This document shows, in pieces, positions 1 through 7,876 of a stretch of DNA of 12,571 nt (the first letter of the stretch is position 1; each line of letters begins with the position of its first letter). Source of the DNA: Clostridium sp. UBA4746 (lineage in GTDB: Bacteria; Bacillota; Clostridia; Clostridiales; Clostridiaceae); NCBI GenBank assembly GCA_002403785.1, contig DHIM01000295.1, positions 1 to 12,571 of the forward strand. The letters are read 5' to 3'. The notes beneath the pieces are model-generated. The model was given only the letters and a program-made list of their open reading frames with translations. It made no database searches and had not been told where the DNA came from. The position numbers and the translations under genes are program-made.

Positions 1-9
1 AGTATCTGT

Positions 10-33
10 AATATTTTTAATATTAAAAATATT
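10..33. repeat. 24-bp perfect AT-only palindrome over promoter -10 and start point
   Basis: Each half is AATATTTTTAAT or its reverse complement, with no spacer. It overlaps the -10 box of the outward promoter at 31-58 and its predicted start point. That position would suit an operator of a dimeric repressor. As RNA it could only form a weak A-U hairpin, and no U-run in a useful place marks it as a terminator. No regulator family is assigned. Confidence 0.5.
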
Positions 34-58
34 GTAACATATCTAGCTTATTTGTCAA
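31..58 (-). promoter_or_regulatory. Outward-facing promoter leaving the window to the left
   Basis: Read on the minus strand there is a perfect -35 box TTGACA (53-58), a 16-nt spacer and a -10 box TACAAT (31-36) preceded by TGT, that is, an extended -10. This is the best sigma-A-type promoter match in the window. The start point would fall near base 24, so the transcript belongs to a gene beyond the left edge, in the same direction as the his genes. The spacing is 1 nt shorter than the optimum. It is read from sequence only. Confidence 0.65.
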
Positions 59-75
59 GACATTGAGTCTCTATA

Positions 76-107
76 TTAGTGCATGCACTAAGCAAATGCT
101 CTTAGTG
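76..107. repeat. Clustered TTAGTG inverted repeats just after hisE
   Basis: A perfect 16-bp palindrome TTAGTGCATGCACTAA (76-91) lies next to another inverted copy of the same half-site. CTTAGTG at 101-107 pairs with CACTAAG at 86-92 across an 8-nt loop and overlaps the hisE stop codon. The result is three copies of the TTAGTG half-site in 32 bases. The hairpin on the his transcript (stem 7, loop 8) might help to end it, but no U-run follows, so an operator function for the downstream promoter is equally possible. Confidence 0.45.
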
Positions 108-437
108 TATACCTTCAACATCTTCTTTCTTTTGTTTTTTATTGCATATTTTTCCTCGTCTTTTTTCAAGTTCGGTAACTACATCCTCTACTTTTATTCC
201 CTGTAACACCATAAGTACTAATGTATGATAAAATAAATCTGATATTTCGCCAACAGTTTCCTTCGGGTCATTGTTTTTGCTGCTAATTATAACTTCTGCA
301 CTTTCTTCTCCTACTTTTTTAAGGATTTTATCCAATCCTTCTTCAAACAGATAACTAGTGTATGAGCCCTCTATAGGGTTACCTTTTCTTTCTTCAATAA
401 TTTTATAAAGTTCCTGTACTACATTATTTTCACTCAT
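102..437 (-). CDS. hisE: Phosphoribosyl-ATP pyrophosphatase (HisE)
   Basis: Removes pyrophosphate from phosphoribosyl-ATP to give phosphoribosyl-AMP, the second step of histidine synthesis, in the cytosol. The 111-residue protein is a single PRA-PH (MazG-like, all-helical) domain. The metal-binding acidic pattern of the family is visible as GEESAEV (residues 43-49, E44, E45, E48) and EISDLFYH (64-71, E64, D67), and the family ending ELEKRRG lies at 89-95. A lysine-rich tail of about 16 residues follows. It is a separate gene, not fused to hisI as in many bacteria, and is the last gene of the operon, 66 nt after hisI. The ATG is preceded by AAAAGGAG with a 9-nt gap. The family assignment is secure. 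Confidence 0.96.
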   Translation of the reverse strand: MSENNVVQELYKIIEERKGNPIEGSYTSYLFEEGLDKILKKVGEESAEVIISSKNNDPKETVGEISDLFYHTLVLMVLQGIKVEDVVTELEKRRGKICNKKQKKEDVEGIH

Positions 438-503
438 TTTACCATTCTCCTTTTGTATTTATTTTAACATCTTTAAATGTACTACTATAGATTCTCTTTA
501 CCT

Positions 504-842
504 CTACTTTTCACTTCCAATTTTCCTATAAAAACAACTTTTGTTTCCAGTATGGCAAGCCACTCCAATTTGATCTACCTTTATAAGCAGTGTATCACCA
601 TCGCAATCAAATCTAATGCTTTTTACATATTGAAAATGTCCTGATGTTTCTCCTTTATTCCATAGTTTTTGTCTAGATCTACTAAAGAACCAAGTTGTTC
701 CAGTTTCTATAGTCAATTTAAAAGATTCCTCGTTCATATATGCAAGCATCAATACTTCTCCACTACACTCTTCCTGCACTATTGCAGGTACTAATCCTTT
801 ATTAAATTGAATCTCCTTAATATCATCCACAATAAACACCAC
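504..842 (-). CDS. hisI: Phosphoribosyl-AMP cyclohydrolase (HisI)
   Basis: Hydrolytically opens the adenine ring of phosphoribosyl-AMP to give ProFAR, the third step of the pathway. It is a zinc- and magnesium-dependent cytosolic homodimer in characterised relatives. The family signatures are all present in 112 residues: GEVLMLAYMN (28-37), the SRSRQKLWNKGETSGH segment (54-69), the metal site DCDGD (79-83), and the zinc cysteines C80, C96 and C103 in the CHTG and KSCF motifs. The start is uncertain. No in-frame ATG exists between the hisF stop and the conserved region. The first GTG (842) lies 6 nt past the hisF stop, and later GTG codons at 839 and 830 are alternatives. Translation is probably coupled to hisF. 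Confidence 0.95.
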   Translation of the reverse strand: MVFIVDDIKEIQFNKGLVPAIVQEECSGEVLMLAYMNEESFKLTIETGTTWFFSRSRQKLWNKGETSGHFQYVKSIRFDCDGDTLLIKVDQIGVACHTGNKSCFYRKIGSEK

Positions 843-848
843 ATTTCT

Positions 849-1610
849 TTATATTCTAATTTCTACACCTTTATTTTTAAGATACTCTTTTACTTCTTTG
901 ATGGACAGTTCTTTGTAATGAAACAAAGAAGCTGCTAATGCAGCATCAGCTCCACTTTGCTCGAATACATCATAAAAATCCTCTATTTTTCCACAACCGC
1001 CTGATGCAATTACAGGAATGTTTACAATATCAGTAATAGCATTTATAAATTCTATATCATACCCCTGTTTTGTTCCATCTGCATCCATACTAGTTAAGAG
1101 TATTTCACCTGCACCTAAATCTTCTACTTTTTTTGCCCACTTCACTGCATCTAGCCCTGTATTTATTCTTCCACCATTTATTACTACGTGCCACCCTAAA
1201 CCATCATCATTCTTTTTTCCATCTATAGCAACGACGACGCATTGACTTCCATATTTTTCTGCTGCATCTGTAATAAGCTTTGGATCGCGAATTGCCGCAG
1301 AGTTTATAGATATTTTATCTGCTCCAGCTCTAAGAATTTCTTTAAAATCTTCTATACTCTTTATTCCTCCACCTACAGTGAGAGGAATAAATACCTTTTC
1401 AGCGGTCCTTTTTATAACATCTATCATTGTTTTTCTTCCCTCATGAGTAGCTGTTATATCAAGAAATACAATTTCATCTGCACCCTCTTTGTTATAGAAC
1501 TCAGCAATTTCTACAGGGTCTCCTACGTCAGTTAAATTCACAAAATTTATTCCTTTCATTACACGTCCATTAGTTACATCTAAACAGGGAATGATCCTCT
1601 TACTTAACAT
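849..1610 (-). CDS. hisF: Imidazole glycerol phosphate synthase cyclase subunit (HisF)
   Basis: With HisH it converts PRFAR and ammonia to imidazole glycerol phosphate and AICAR, the fifth pathway step and a link to purine synthesis. The 253-residue protein is a (beta/alpha)8 barrel of normal length. The two catalytic aspartates expected from the family are D11 (IPCLDV) and D130 (VAIDGKK). Phosphate-binding glycine motifs are at LTVGGGI (77-83) and IPVIASGGCG. Its ATG at 1610 lies inside the end of hisA, an 11-nt overlap that suggests translational coupling. It starts with MLSKRIIPCLDV, the standard HisF beginning. Confidence 0.97.
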   Translation of the reverse strand: MLSKRIIPCLDVTNGRVMKGINFVNLTDVGDPVEIAEFYNKEGADEIVFLDITATHEGRKTMIDVIKRTAEKVFIPLTVGGGIKSIEDFKEILRAGADKISINSAAIRDPKLITDAAEKYGSQCVVVAIDGKKNDDGLGWHVVINGGRINTGLDAVKWAKKVEDLGAGEILLTSMDADGTKQGYDIEFINAITDIVNIPVIASGGCGKIEDFYDVFEQSGADAALAASLFHYKELSIKEVKEYLKNKGVEIRI

Positions 1611-2331
1611 TGGCTACACCCCTACCCTCTAATATTGCTTCTTCAAGGGATATATTTCCACTGTAAAGTGCTTTCCCTATTATAGCTCCATATATATTCA
1701 TTTTCTTAAGCTTCTTTATATCCTCAATGCATTTCATACCGCCTGACGCAATAATATTACAAGTAACCTCGTCATTTATCTTACCAGTTGCTTCAAAATT
1801 AGGTCCAGTCAAAGTGCCATCACGACTTATATCAGTGAAAATAATAGTTTTTATTCCTATATTCTCCATTTGTTTTGCAAAATCTATATATTCTATCTTG
1901 CTACTTTTCTGCCAGCCTTCCACTGCTACGAAGCCATCCCTTGCATCAATTCCAATTGCAATTTTATCTCCAAACTTTTTTACTGCTTCTTTTACTAGTG
2001 TCGGATTGTTTAAAGCTGCAGTACCAAGTATTACCCTGCTTAAACCCTTTTTAATTAACACTTCAATAGTATCCAAACTTCGAATCCCCCCGCCTAACTG
2101 TATAGGGATCTTTAAATCGTTTATAATTTTATTTATACTTTTAAAATTTTCAATTGATCCTTTGAGTGCTCCATCTAAATCTACCATATGTAGATATTCT
2201 GCTCCCTCTGCTGCAAATTTTAGTGCTGTTTGCAGTGGATCTTCCCCCACAACCTCTGATAAAATAAATTCTCCCTGATAAAGTCTAACACATTTTCCAT
2301 TCTTTAAATCTATGGCCGGAAATATCTTCAT
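1600..2331 (-). CDS. hisA: ProFAR isomerase (HisA)
   Basis: Catalyses the Amadori rearrangement of ProFAR to PRFAR, the fourth pathway step. It is a (beta/alpha)8 barrel paralogous to its neighbour HisF. In 243 residues the catalytic pair is visible as D8 (FPAIDLKNGK) and D129 (IGIDARDG), with phosphate-binding loops at LGGGIRS (79-85) and IIASGGM. The start ATG shares one base with the hisH stop codon in a TAATG overlap, and the 3' end overlaps hisF by 11 nt. Length and start agree with the family, and nothing is missing. Confidence 0.97.
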   Translation of the reverse strand: MKIFPAIDLKNGKCVRLYQGEFILSEVVGEDPLQTALKFAAEGAEYLHMVDLDGALKGSIENFKSINKIINDLKIPIQLGGGIRSLDTIEVLIKKGLSRVILGTAALNNPTLVKEAVKKFGDKIAIGIDARDGFVAVEGWQKSSKIEYIDFAKQMENIGIKTIIFTDISRDGTLTGPNFEATGKINDEVTCNIIASGGMKCIEDIKKLKKMNIYGAIIGKALYSGNISLEEAILEGRGVANVK

Positions 2332-2933
2332 TACACTACCTCCACAAAGTTTTTAAGCAATTTCATACCAAACTCACCACTTTTCTCTGGATGAAACTGC
2401 ATACCAAATATATTACCTTTACTTACAATTGCAGGTATCTTTTTCTCATACATACTATAAGCATTTACAATATTTTTTTCACAATTTACTGCATAATAAG
2501 AGTGAACAAAATATACATACTGATTTTCACTTATGCCTTTGAGTAGAGGAGAATAAGTTTCAAAAGATAAACTATTCCATCCCATGTGTGGGATTTTTAT
2601 AGAACCCTCTAGTTTTATTATGTTTCCTTTTAATAATCCTAGTCCCTCGCATTGTTCAACTTCATCGCTTTCCTCAAAGAAGAGCTGCATACCAAGACAT
2701 ATGCCAAGTATTGGTTTTCCTTCCTTAGCTACTTCTTTAATTACCTTATCTAGTCCCGAGGTCCTCATATTCTTCATTGCATCCGCAAAGGCACCTACAC
2801 CTGGAACAATAATGCTTCTACACCTTGATATTTCCTCAGCGTCAGAAGATATTATAGACTTAATATTCATAGATTGAAGCGCATTTTGAACACTATTTAA
2901 ATTTCCCACACCATAATCAACTATAGCTATCAT
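2331..2933 (-). CDS. hisH: Imidazole glycerol phosphate synthase glutaminase subunit (HisH)
   Basis: Class I (triad) glutamine amidotransferase that releases ammonia from glutamine and channels it into the HisF barrel. The catalytic triad can be read directly: C79 in GICLGMQL, and H181 and E183 in QFHPEKSG. The oxyanion-strand motif PGVGAF (44-49) and the HMGWN interface motif (116-120) are also present. At 200 residues it has the usual length. The ATG is preceded by GGAGGAAACT, a strong ribosome site. It follows hisB after 10 nt and overlaps hisA by 1 nt, so both synthase subunits are produced from adjacent parts of one message. Confidence 0.97.
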   Translation of the reverse strand: MIAIVDYGVGNLNSVQNALQSMNIKSIISSDAEEISRCRSIIVPGVGAFADAMKNMRTSGLDKVIKEVAKEGKPILGICLGMQLFFEESDEVEQCEGLGLLKGNIIKLEGSIKIPHMGWNSLSFETYSPLLKGISENQYVYFVHSYYAVNCEKNIVNAYSMYEKKIPAIVSKGNIFGMQFHPEKSGEFGMKLLKNFVEVV

Positions 2934-2943
2934 AGTTTCCTCC

Positions 2944-3534
2944 TTATAAAGATCCTTTTGTAGATAATACTCCTTTTATCCTTTTATCATAAGTTAATGC
3001 TTCACTTAATGCTTTTCCTAAAGCTTTAAATAATGCCTCCACCATATGATGGTTGTTTTTTCCGTAAAGTACTCTTGCATGAAGCGTTATTCCGCTATTT
3101 GCTGCAACTGCTCTAAAAAACTCCTCAACCATTTCTGTATCAAAACTTCCAATTTGGTCAACAGTAAAATTTGCATCAAACACAAGATAAGGTCTGCCAC
3201 TTAAATCTAGTGACACTGAAGCCAAGGTTTCATCCATAGGTACAAAACTTGTTCCATACCTCTTAATTCCTTCTTTCCCCTTTAGTGCCTCCTTAATAGC
3301 CATTCCAAGTACTATCCCTACATCTTCAATTGTATGATGAGAATCCACATTCAAATCCCCCACAGCCGATACATTTAGATCCAAGAATCCATGTTTTGCA
3401 AAAAGGCATAACATATGATCAAAGAAACCTATGCCTGTATCTCCTTCATAATTTCCAGACCCGTCTAAGTTTATACTTATATCAATATTTGTTTCATTAC
3501 TTTTTCTCGATATTTTTGCTTGTCTCTCTATCAT
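2944..3534 (-). CDS. hisB: Imidazoleglycerol-phosphate dehydratase (HisB, monofunctional)
   Basis: Dehydrates imidazole glycerol phosphate to imidazole acetol phosphate, the sixth step, using manganese in characterised enzymes. The 196-residue protein is the dehydratase alone, without the N-terminal histidinol-phosphatase domain of the enterobacterial fusion. Metal-binding motifs of the two duplicated halves are FFDHM (37-41), DSHHTIED (64-71) and NNHHMVEA (160-167). The ATG is preceded by GGGGAGAAAGAT. A 63-nt gap separates it from hisC upstream, the widest gap in the operon apart from the one before hisE. I see no clear promoter or hairpin in that gap. Confidence 0.97.
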   Translation of the reverse strand: MIERQAKISRKSNETNIDISINLDGSGNYEGDTGIGFFDHMLCLFAKHGFLDLNVSAVGDLNVDSHHTIEDVGIVLGMAIKEALKGKEGIKRYGTSFVPMDETLASVSLDLSGRPYLVFDANFTVDQIGSFDTEMVEEFFRAVAANSGITLHARVLYGKNNHHMVEALFKALGKALSEALTYDKRIKGVLSTKGSL

Positions 3535-3597
3535 ATCTTTCTCCCCTCTTGTTCTTACAACTGAAAATGTCTTAAAATGTTATACATAATCTTAATT

Positions 3598-4641
3598 TTA
3601 CAATGTAATATTCTTTAATAAACAATCATTTTCTTCTCTACTCCCTATGGTTATTCTTAAACAATTTTCTAAAACACCGGTCGTAAAACTTCGTACATTA
3701 ATGCTTTGTTCTAAAAGTTGCTTTTTCATTTTTTTTGCATTTTTAACCTGAATCAATATAAAATTTGCTTCTGCTTTATAGAGTTTTATTCCATCTATAT
3801 TACTTAGTTTTTTCCATAAGTAACTTCTCTCGATAATTATAGACTCCACATTTCTATGTATTATTTCTGGGTCATCAAAAATAACAGACGCAATACTTTG
3901 CGATATTGAATTAACATTATAAGGAGGTTTTACTTTTTTAAGTTCTTCCATTAAAATATCATTTGTAATCAAAAATCCAAGTCTAATTGCTGCAAGCCCA
4001 ATTTTCGAACATGTTCTAAGTACAATTAAATTATCATATTTCTTAATTTTGTCTACTACGGTCTCTCCATAAAATTCAAAATAGGCCTCATCAATGACAA
4101 CAATGCATTTGCATCCTTCTATTACTTTAATAATATTCTCTCTTGTAATAATATTACCTGTAGGATTATTGGGATTGGATAAATATACTATCTTAACTTC
4201 TTCATGATTAGCCATTGAAATAAAACCTTCTACATCCAATTTTAATTCTCCATCTAATGGAAATTCAATTGGTATTCCACCTGCAACTTTAGTATATAAA
4301 CCATACATTGAGAAATCAGGACTTTGCATTGCTACCTTATCCCCAGTATTTAGAAATGTATGTGCAATTATTTGTATACACTCATCTGAACCATTTCCAG
4401 CCATTACATTTGCACTTTCAACTTTTGCATACTTTGCATAAAGATTGCATACCTCGAGAGATTCTGCATCAGGATATCTATTATAAATGGAGTCCTCAAT
4501 TACCATGCCAAGTTTCCTTCGCGTTGCCTCGCCTAAGTTACTAAAACTTTCATTAGCATTTAGCCTCACCTTATAATCTATTTTACCTGCATTGTACGAT
4601 TCAAAATCACTTAAATCTTTTCTAAAATAATCTTGTATCAT
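3598..4641 (-). CDS. hisC: Histidinol-phosphate aminotransferase (HisC)
   Basis: PLP-dependent transfer of the amino group from glutamate to imidazole acetol phosphate, giving histidinol phosphate (seventh step). It is a fold-type I, class I/II aminotransferase of 347 residues. Features seen are the N-terminal substrate segment LNANES (27-32), AGNGSDE near 81-87, SNPNNPTG (155-162), the cofactor aspartate in IDEAY (183-187), the Schiff-base lysine K213 in RTCSKIGLAAIR, and the phosphate-binding arginine R220 in that motif. Its ATG shares one base with the hisD stop (TAATG). Members of this family can also accept aromatic substrates, but the position inside the his operon fixes the role. Confidence 0.96.
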   Translation of the reverse strand: MIQDYFRKDLSDFESYNAGKIDYKVRLNANESFSNLGEATRRKLGMVIEDSIYNRYPDAESLEVCNLYAKYAKVESANVMAGNGSDECIQIIAHTFLNTGDKVAMQSPDFSMYGLYTKVAGGIPIEFPLDGELKLDVEGFISMANHEEVKIVYLSNPNNPTGNIITRENIIKVIEGCKCIVVIDEAYFEFYGETVVDKIKKYDNLIVLRTCSKIGLAAIRLGFLITNDILMEELKKVKPPYNVNSISQSIASVIFDDPEIIHRNVESIIIERSYLWKKLSNIDGIKLYKAEANFILIQVKNAKKMKKQLLEQSINVRSFTTGVLENCLRITIGSREENDCLLKNITL

Positions 4642-5933
4642 TATTTAAACCTCACTTTAATAGAATTTCCGTGAGCGGTTAGCCCTTCAACCTCACTAAG
4701 TTTTATTACCTTGTCCTTAACTTCACAAAGTGCTTCCTTTGTATAATATATATAACTTGATTTTTTAATAAAATCATCTACTGATAATGGTGAAAAGAAT
4801 TTTGCAGTTCCACTAGTTGGAAGAACATGATTAGGCCCAGCTATATAATCTCCGAGTGGTTCTGGCGCATATTGTCCTAAAAATATAGAACCTGCATTTT
4901 TTATATCTCCTAGATAATCAAATGGGTCCTTTAGCATAACTTCAAGATGTTCTGGTGCGATTTTATTCGCAAGTTCTATAGCTTCATTTACATTTTGAGC
5001 TATTAAAATAACTCCATATTTCTCGAGTGATTGCTTTATGATTTCAGATCTACTCATATCTTTTATCTGAATTTCTAACTGCTTCACTACCTTTTCTGCA
5101 AGTTCCCTTGAAGTTGTTATAAGCATAGCTGACGCAAGCACATCATGCTCTGCTTGAGACATTAAATCTGCAGCAATGAATTTTTCATTTGCAAATTCAT
5201 CGGCAATTATCATTATTTCACTTGGCCCTGCAATCATGTCTATGGCTACATATCCAAATACACTTTTTTTCGCCATTGCCACATAAATATTTCCAGGTCC
5301 TACTATTTTATCTACTTTAGATATTATATCCGTTCCGAATGCAAGTCCAGCAATTGCCTGTGCACCGCCAACTTTATAGATTTTATCAACGCCTGCTATA
5401 TCAGCCGCAACCAAAATATGAGGATTAATACTTCCGTCCTTAAGTGGTGGTGTAACCATCACAAGATTCTCAACACCTGCCACCTTTGCTGGAACCGCAT
5501 TCATAATAACAGACGACGGATAGGATGCTGTGCCGCCTGGTACGTATATACCTACACTCTCAAGGCCTCTTATTGTTTGCCCTAAAACAACGCCCTTCTC
5601 CTTTGTCATCATCCAAGCGTTTCTCTTTTGTTTTTCATGAAATTCCTTAACATTTTTTTTTGCTAGTGTTATTGCATCTAAAAAATCCTGGTCTACCATT
5701 TTATATGCAGCTTTAATTTCTGTAGCTGTTACGATAAGATTTTTTGCTGTAACAAATTTGCTATCAAACTTTTGAGTGTACTCTATTATAGCATCATCGC
5801 CTCTGGCCTTTACATCTTCCAGTATTTTATTTACTATGATATTTACATCCTTTTGAACATCTTCTGCTCTTTTCTTTAAGCCTTCTATATGTTCTTTTCC
5901 ATCAACGCTATTTGCCTCTGTTATTTTAATCAC
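4641..5933 (-). CDS. hisD: Histidinol dehydrogenase (HisD)
   Basis: Zinc enzyme that oxidises histidinol to histidine in two NAD-dependent steps, the end of the pathway. The 430-residue protein has the normal length. Residues matching the known active site are E328 and H329 in APEHLE (acid/base), and zinc ligands Q260 and H263 (SQAEHD), D362 (LGDYIAGPNH) and H421 (LTAHGNS). The family signature around GPSEIMI (236-242) is intact. It starts at a GTG that shares its first G with the hisG stop codon TAG, so translation is probably coupled to hisG. It overlaps hisC by 1 nt at the other end. Confidence 0.97.
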   Translation of the reverse strand: MIKITEANSVDGKEHIEGLKKRAEDVQKDVNIIVNKILEDVKARGDDAIIEYTQKFDSKFVTAKNLIVTATEIKAAYKMVDQDFLDAITLAKKNVKEFHEKQKRNAWMMTKEKGVVLGQTIRGLESVGIYVPGGTASYPSSVIMNAVPAKVAGVENLVMVTPPLKDGSINPHILVAADIAGVDKIYKVGGAQAIAGLAFGTDIISKVDKIVGPGNIYVAMAKKSVFGYVAIDMIAGPSEIMIIADEFANEKFIAADLMSQAEHDVLASAMLITTSRELAEKVVKQLEIQIKDMSRSEIIKQSLEKYGVILIAQNVNEAIELANKIAPEHLEVMLKDPFDYLGDIKNAGSIFLGQYAPEPLGDYIAGPNHVLPTSGTAKFFSPLSVDDFIKKSSYIYYTKEALCEVKDKVIKLSEVEGLTAHGNSIKVRFK

Positions 5934-6580
5934 TATATTGTCACCTCATTTTTATCTACATATTGTTGAACCTTTACTATTAAATCACTTATTTTTTCTT
6001 TTTTCATCTTCATACTTGCTCTATTTACAATCATTCTTGCACTTATATCACAAATCTTTTCAATAATAATTAATCCATTTTCCTTTAGAGTGTCTCCCGT
6101 TTCTACAAGATCTACAATTGCATCAGATAATTCTAATATAGGTGCAAGCTCCACTGACCCATCGAGTTTAATAATTTCAACATCTTCATTATTTTTTTTA
6201 AAATACTCTTTAGCAACAGTTGGGTATTTGGTAGCTATCTTTTTACGATTATATCCATCATAACTTTTAAAACTCGGCAATGCTGCCACAGCAAACATAC
6301 ATTTTCCAACCTTCAAATCCACTACCTCATAAAATTCTTTGTTTTGTTCCATTAAAGTGTCCTTACCAACAATTCCAATATCTGCTGCTCCATGTTCTAC
6401 ATAAGTTAAAACATCTGTAGATTTGACTAGAACAAATTCTATATTGTTTTTCTCATCCTTAAGAATTAATTTTCTCCCTTTATTCTTAAGCTCCGTACAA
6501 TCTATTCCAATTCCTTCAAACATTGAAACAGCATATTTTTCTAGTCTTCCTTTTGTTAATGCTACTCGTATTGCTTTCAT
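5933..6580 (-). CDS. hisG: ATP phosphoribosyltransferase catalytic subunit, short form (HisG)
   Basis: Joins ATP and PRPP to make phosphoribosyl-ATP, the committed first step. At 215 residues it is the short form that lacks the C-terminal ACT-like regulatory domain and needs HisZ for activity and histidine feedback. That partner is the gene immediately upstream. Motifs seen are ALTKGRL (7-13), GAADIGIVGKD (64-74), GSVELAP (141-147) and the PRPP-binding segment VDLVETGDTLKENGL (156-170). The ATG follows the hisZ stop by 2 nt, and a GGGGG ribosome site lies inside the end of hisZ. Close packing fits equal production of the two subunits. Confidence 0.97.
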   Translation of the reverse strand: MKAIRVALTKGRLEKYAVSMFEGIGIDCTELKNKGRKLILKDEKNNIEFVLVKSTDVLTYVEHGAADIGIVGKDTLMEQNKEFYEVVDLKVGKCMFAVAALPSFKSYDGYNRKKIATKYPTVAKEYFKKNNEDVEIIKLDGSVELAPILELSDAIVDLVETGDTLKENGLIIIEKICDISARMIVNRASMKMKKEKISDLIVKVQQYVDKNEVTI

Positions 6581-6582
6581 AG

Positions 6583-7851
6583 TTATTCCCCCATACTATT
6601 AATAAATTCCTCTACGTTTGTCTTAAAACTCTTTTTAGTTTTAATATCTATTATTTCAACTTTTTCATTCTCAAATATACAAATCATTTTGTCTATTTTC
6701 TTTTGCTCACCATAAATTAAACTCTTTTCTTTTTCTTCAAATAAGCTTAACTCAGAAATAAAACCTTTTTCTCTAATACGCGTAGCAAATTTATATGCAC
6801 TCCCTATTGAAGCATTTTCATAATGAATGAGAAACTTTTTATTATCCTTTCCATTATCATTTCCCTGCTTTTCAAGAACAGATAGAATGTTATCAACATC
6901 TATGGCAAATCCAACTGCTGGCATAGATGCACCAAACTTTGATATTAAATTGTCATATCTACCTCCACTGATGATTGTAGTTCCAACTTCACTGCTGTAT
7001 CCTCTAAATGTAATGCCTGTGTAATAATCAATATGCTGTACCATACCTAAATCAATAGAAATATATTCCCCTAATCCAACACTTTCTATTTGATTATAAA
7101 TTTTTTCTATAGTATCTATTGCACCAAGAGCCTTTTTATTTTGAGTGAGCCTTCTTGCCGACCCAAGTATTTCAATGCCTCCGAACAGCTCTGGCAACTT
7201 TTTTAATGCCTCTACATTTTTTAACCCAAGGCTAACTTCCTTTTCTTCTATAAACTCTCTAAGTGCACCAAAGTTCTTATTTTCAACAAGCCCTCTTAAT
7301 CTTTCTATTTCACCTTCAGTAAGCTCTATGTCTTCAATAAGGCCTTTGAAAAACTCAGCTTGACCAATTTCAAGTTCAAATTTTTGTACCCCTATTGCAA
7401 GAAGAGCTTGAATAGCAGTTATAATTACTTCTGCATCTGCTTTGGGACTTTCACTTCCTATTATCTCAATTCCAGATTGGGTCATTTCACTGACCTTCCC
7501 ATTCCAGTTTTCATTTATTCTAAATATATTTCCGCTATAGCATATTCGAAGCGGGTATGATGAATCTCTAAGCTTCGTTGCTGCAATTCTTGCTATGGGC
7601 ATTGTCATATCTGGTCTTAATACCAATATTCTTCCTGCATTATCGAACAACTTATACATTTTTTCCTGTTCTATAGATACGTCGTCTCCCTGAAAAACAT
7701 CATAAAATTCTAATGTTGGAGATAAAACTTCTAAATAACCAGCCTCTATATTTAATTTCCTAAGCGTATCTATAATCTTAATTTTATTATTACAATCCTC
7801 AAAAAGTATATCTCTTGAACCTTCCGGTATATGTCTTTTCCAATTACTCAA
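6583..7851 (-). CDS. hisZ: ATP phosphoribosyltransferase regulatory subunit (HisZ)
   Basis: Histidyl-tRNA-synthetase-like protein without aminoacylation function that assembles with short HisG and confers histidine feedback inhibition. The 422 residues show the class II synthetase core: LRPDMTMPIAR (78-88), a motif 2-like stretch around RICYSGNIFRINE (102-114), DYYTGITFRGY (275-285) and GGRYDNL (296-302). The C-terminal 90 or so residues are less conserved. The start is a TTG at 7849-7851, 9 nt after GGAGG (7861-7865). MSNWKRHIPEGSRDILF is a typical HisZ N-terminus, so this start is well supported. Position next to short hisG separates it from true HisS. It is the first gene of the operon. 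Confidence 0.95.
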   Translation of the reverse strand: MSNWKRHIPEGSRDILFEDCNNKIKIIDTLRKLNIEAGYLEVLSPTLEFYDVFQGDDVSIEQEKMYKLFDNAGRILVLRPDMTMPIARIAATKLRDSSYPLRICYSGNIFRINENWNGKVSEMTQSGIEIIGSESPKADAEVIITAIQALLAIGVQKFELEIGQAEFFKGLIEDIELTEGEIERLRGLVENKNFGALREFIEEKEVSLGLKNVEALKKLPELFGGIEILGSARRLTQNKKALGAIDTIEKIYNQIESVGLGEYISIDLGMVQHIDYYTGITFRGYSSEVGTTIISGGRYDNLISKFGASMPAVGFAIDVDNILSVLEKQGNDNGKDNKKFLIHYENASIGSAYKFATRIREKGFISELSLFEEKEKSLIYGEQKKIDKMICIFENEKVEIIDIKTKKSFKTNVEEFINSMGE

Positions 7852-7876
7852 AATTTCACTCCTCCAACTTTCTTTT

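Noticed and set aside
1727..2278. 183-codon open frame on the plus strand
   Set aside because: It is the antisense shadow of hisA, whose catalytic motifs are unmistakable on the other strand; no ribosome site or recognisable protein.
3535..3597. Internal promoter between hisC and hisB
   Set aside because: A TATAAC-like -10 is present but no acceptable -35 at normal spacing, so the gap was left unannotated.
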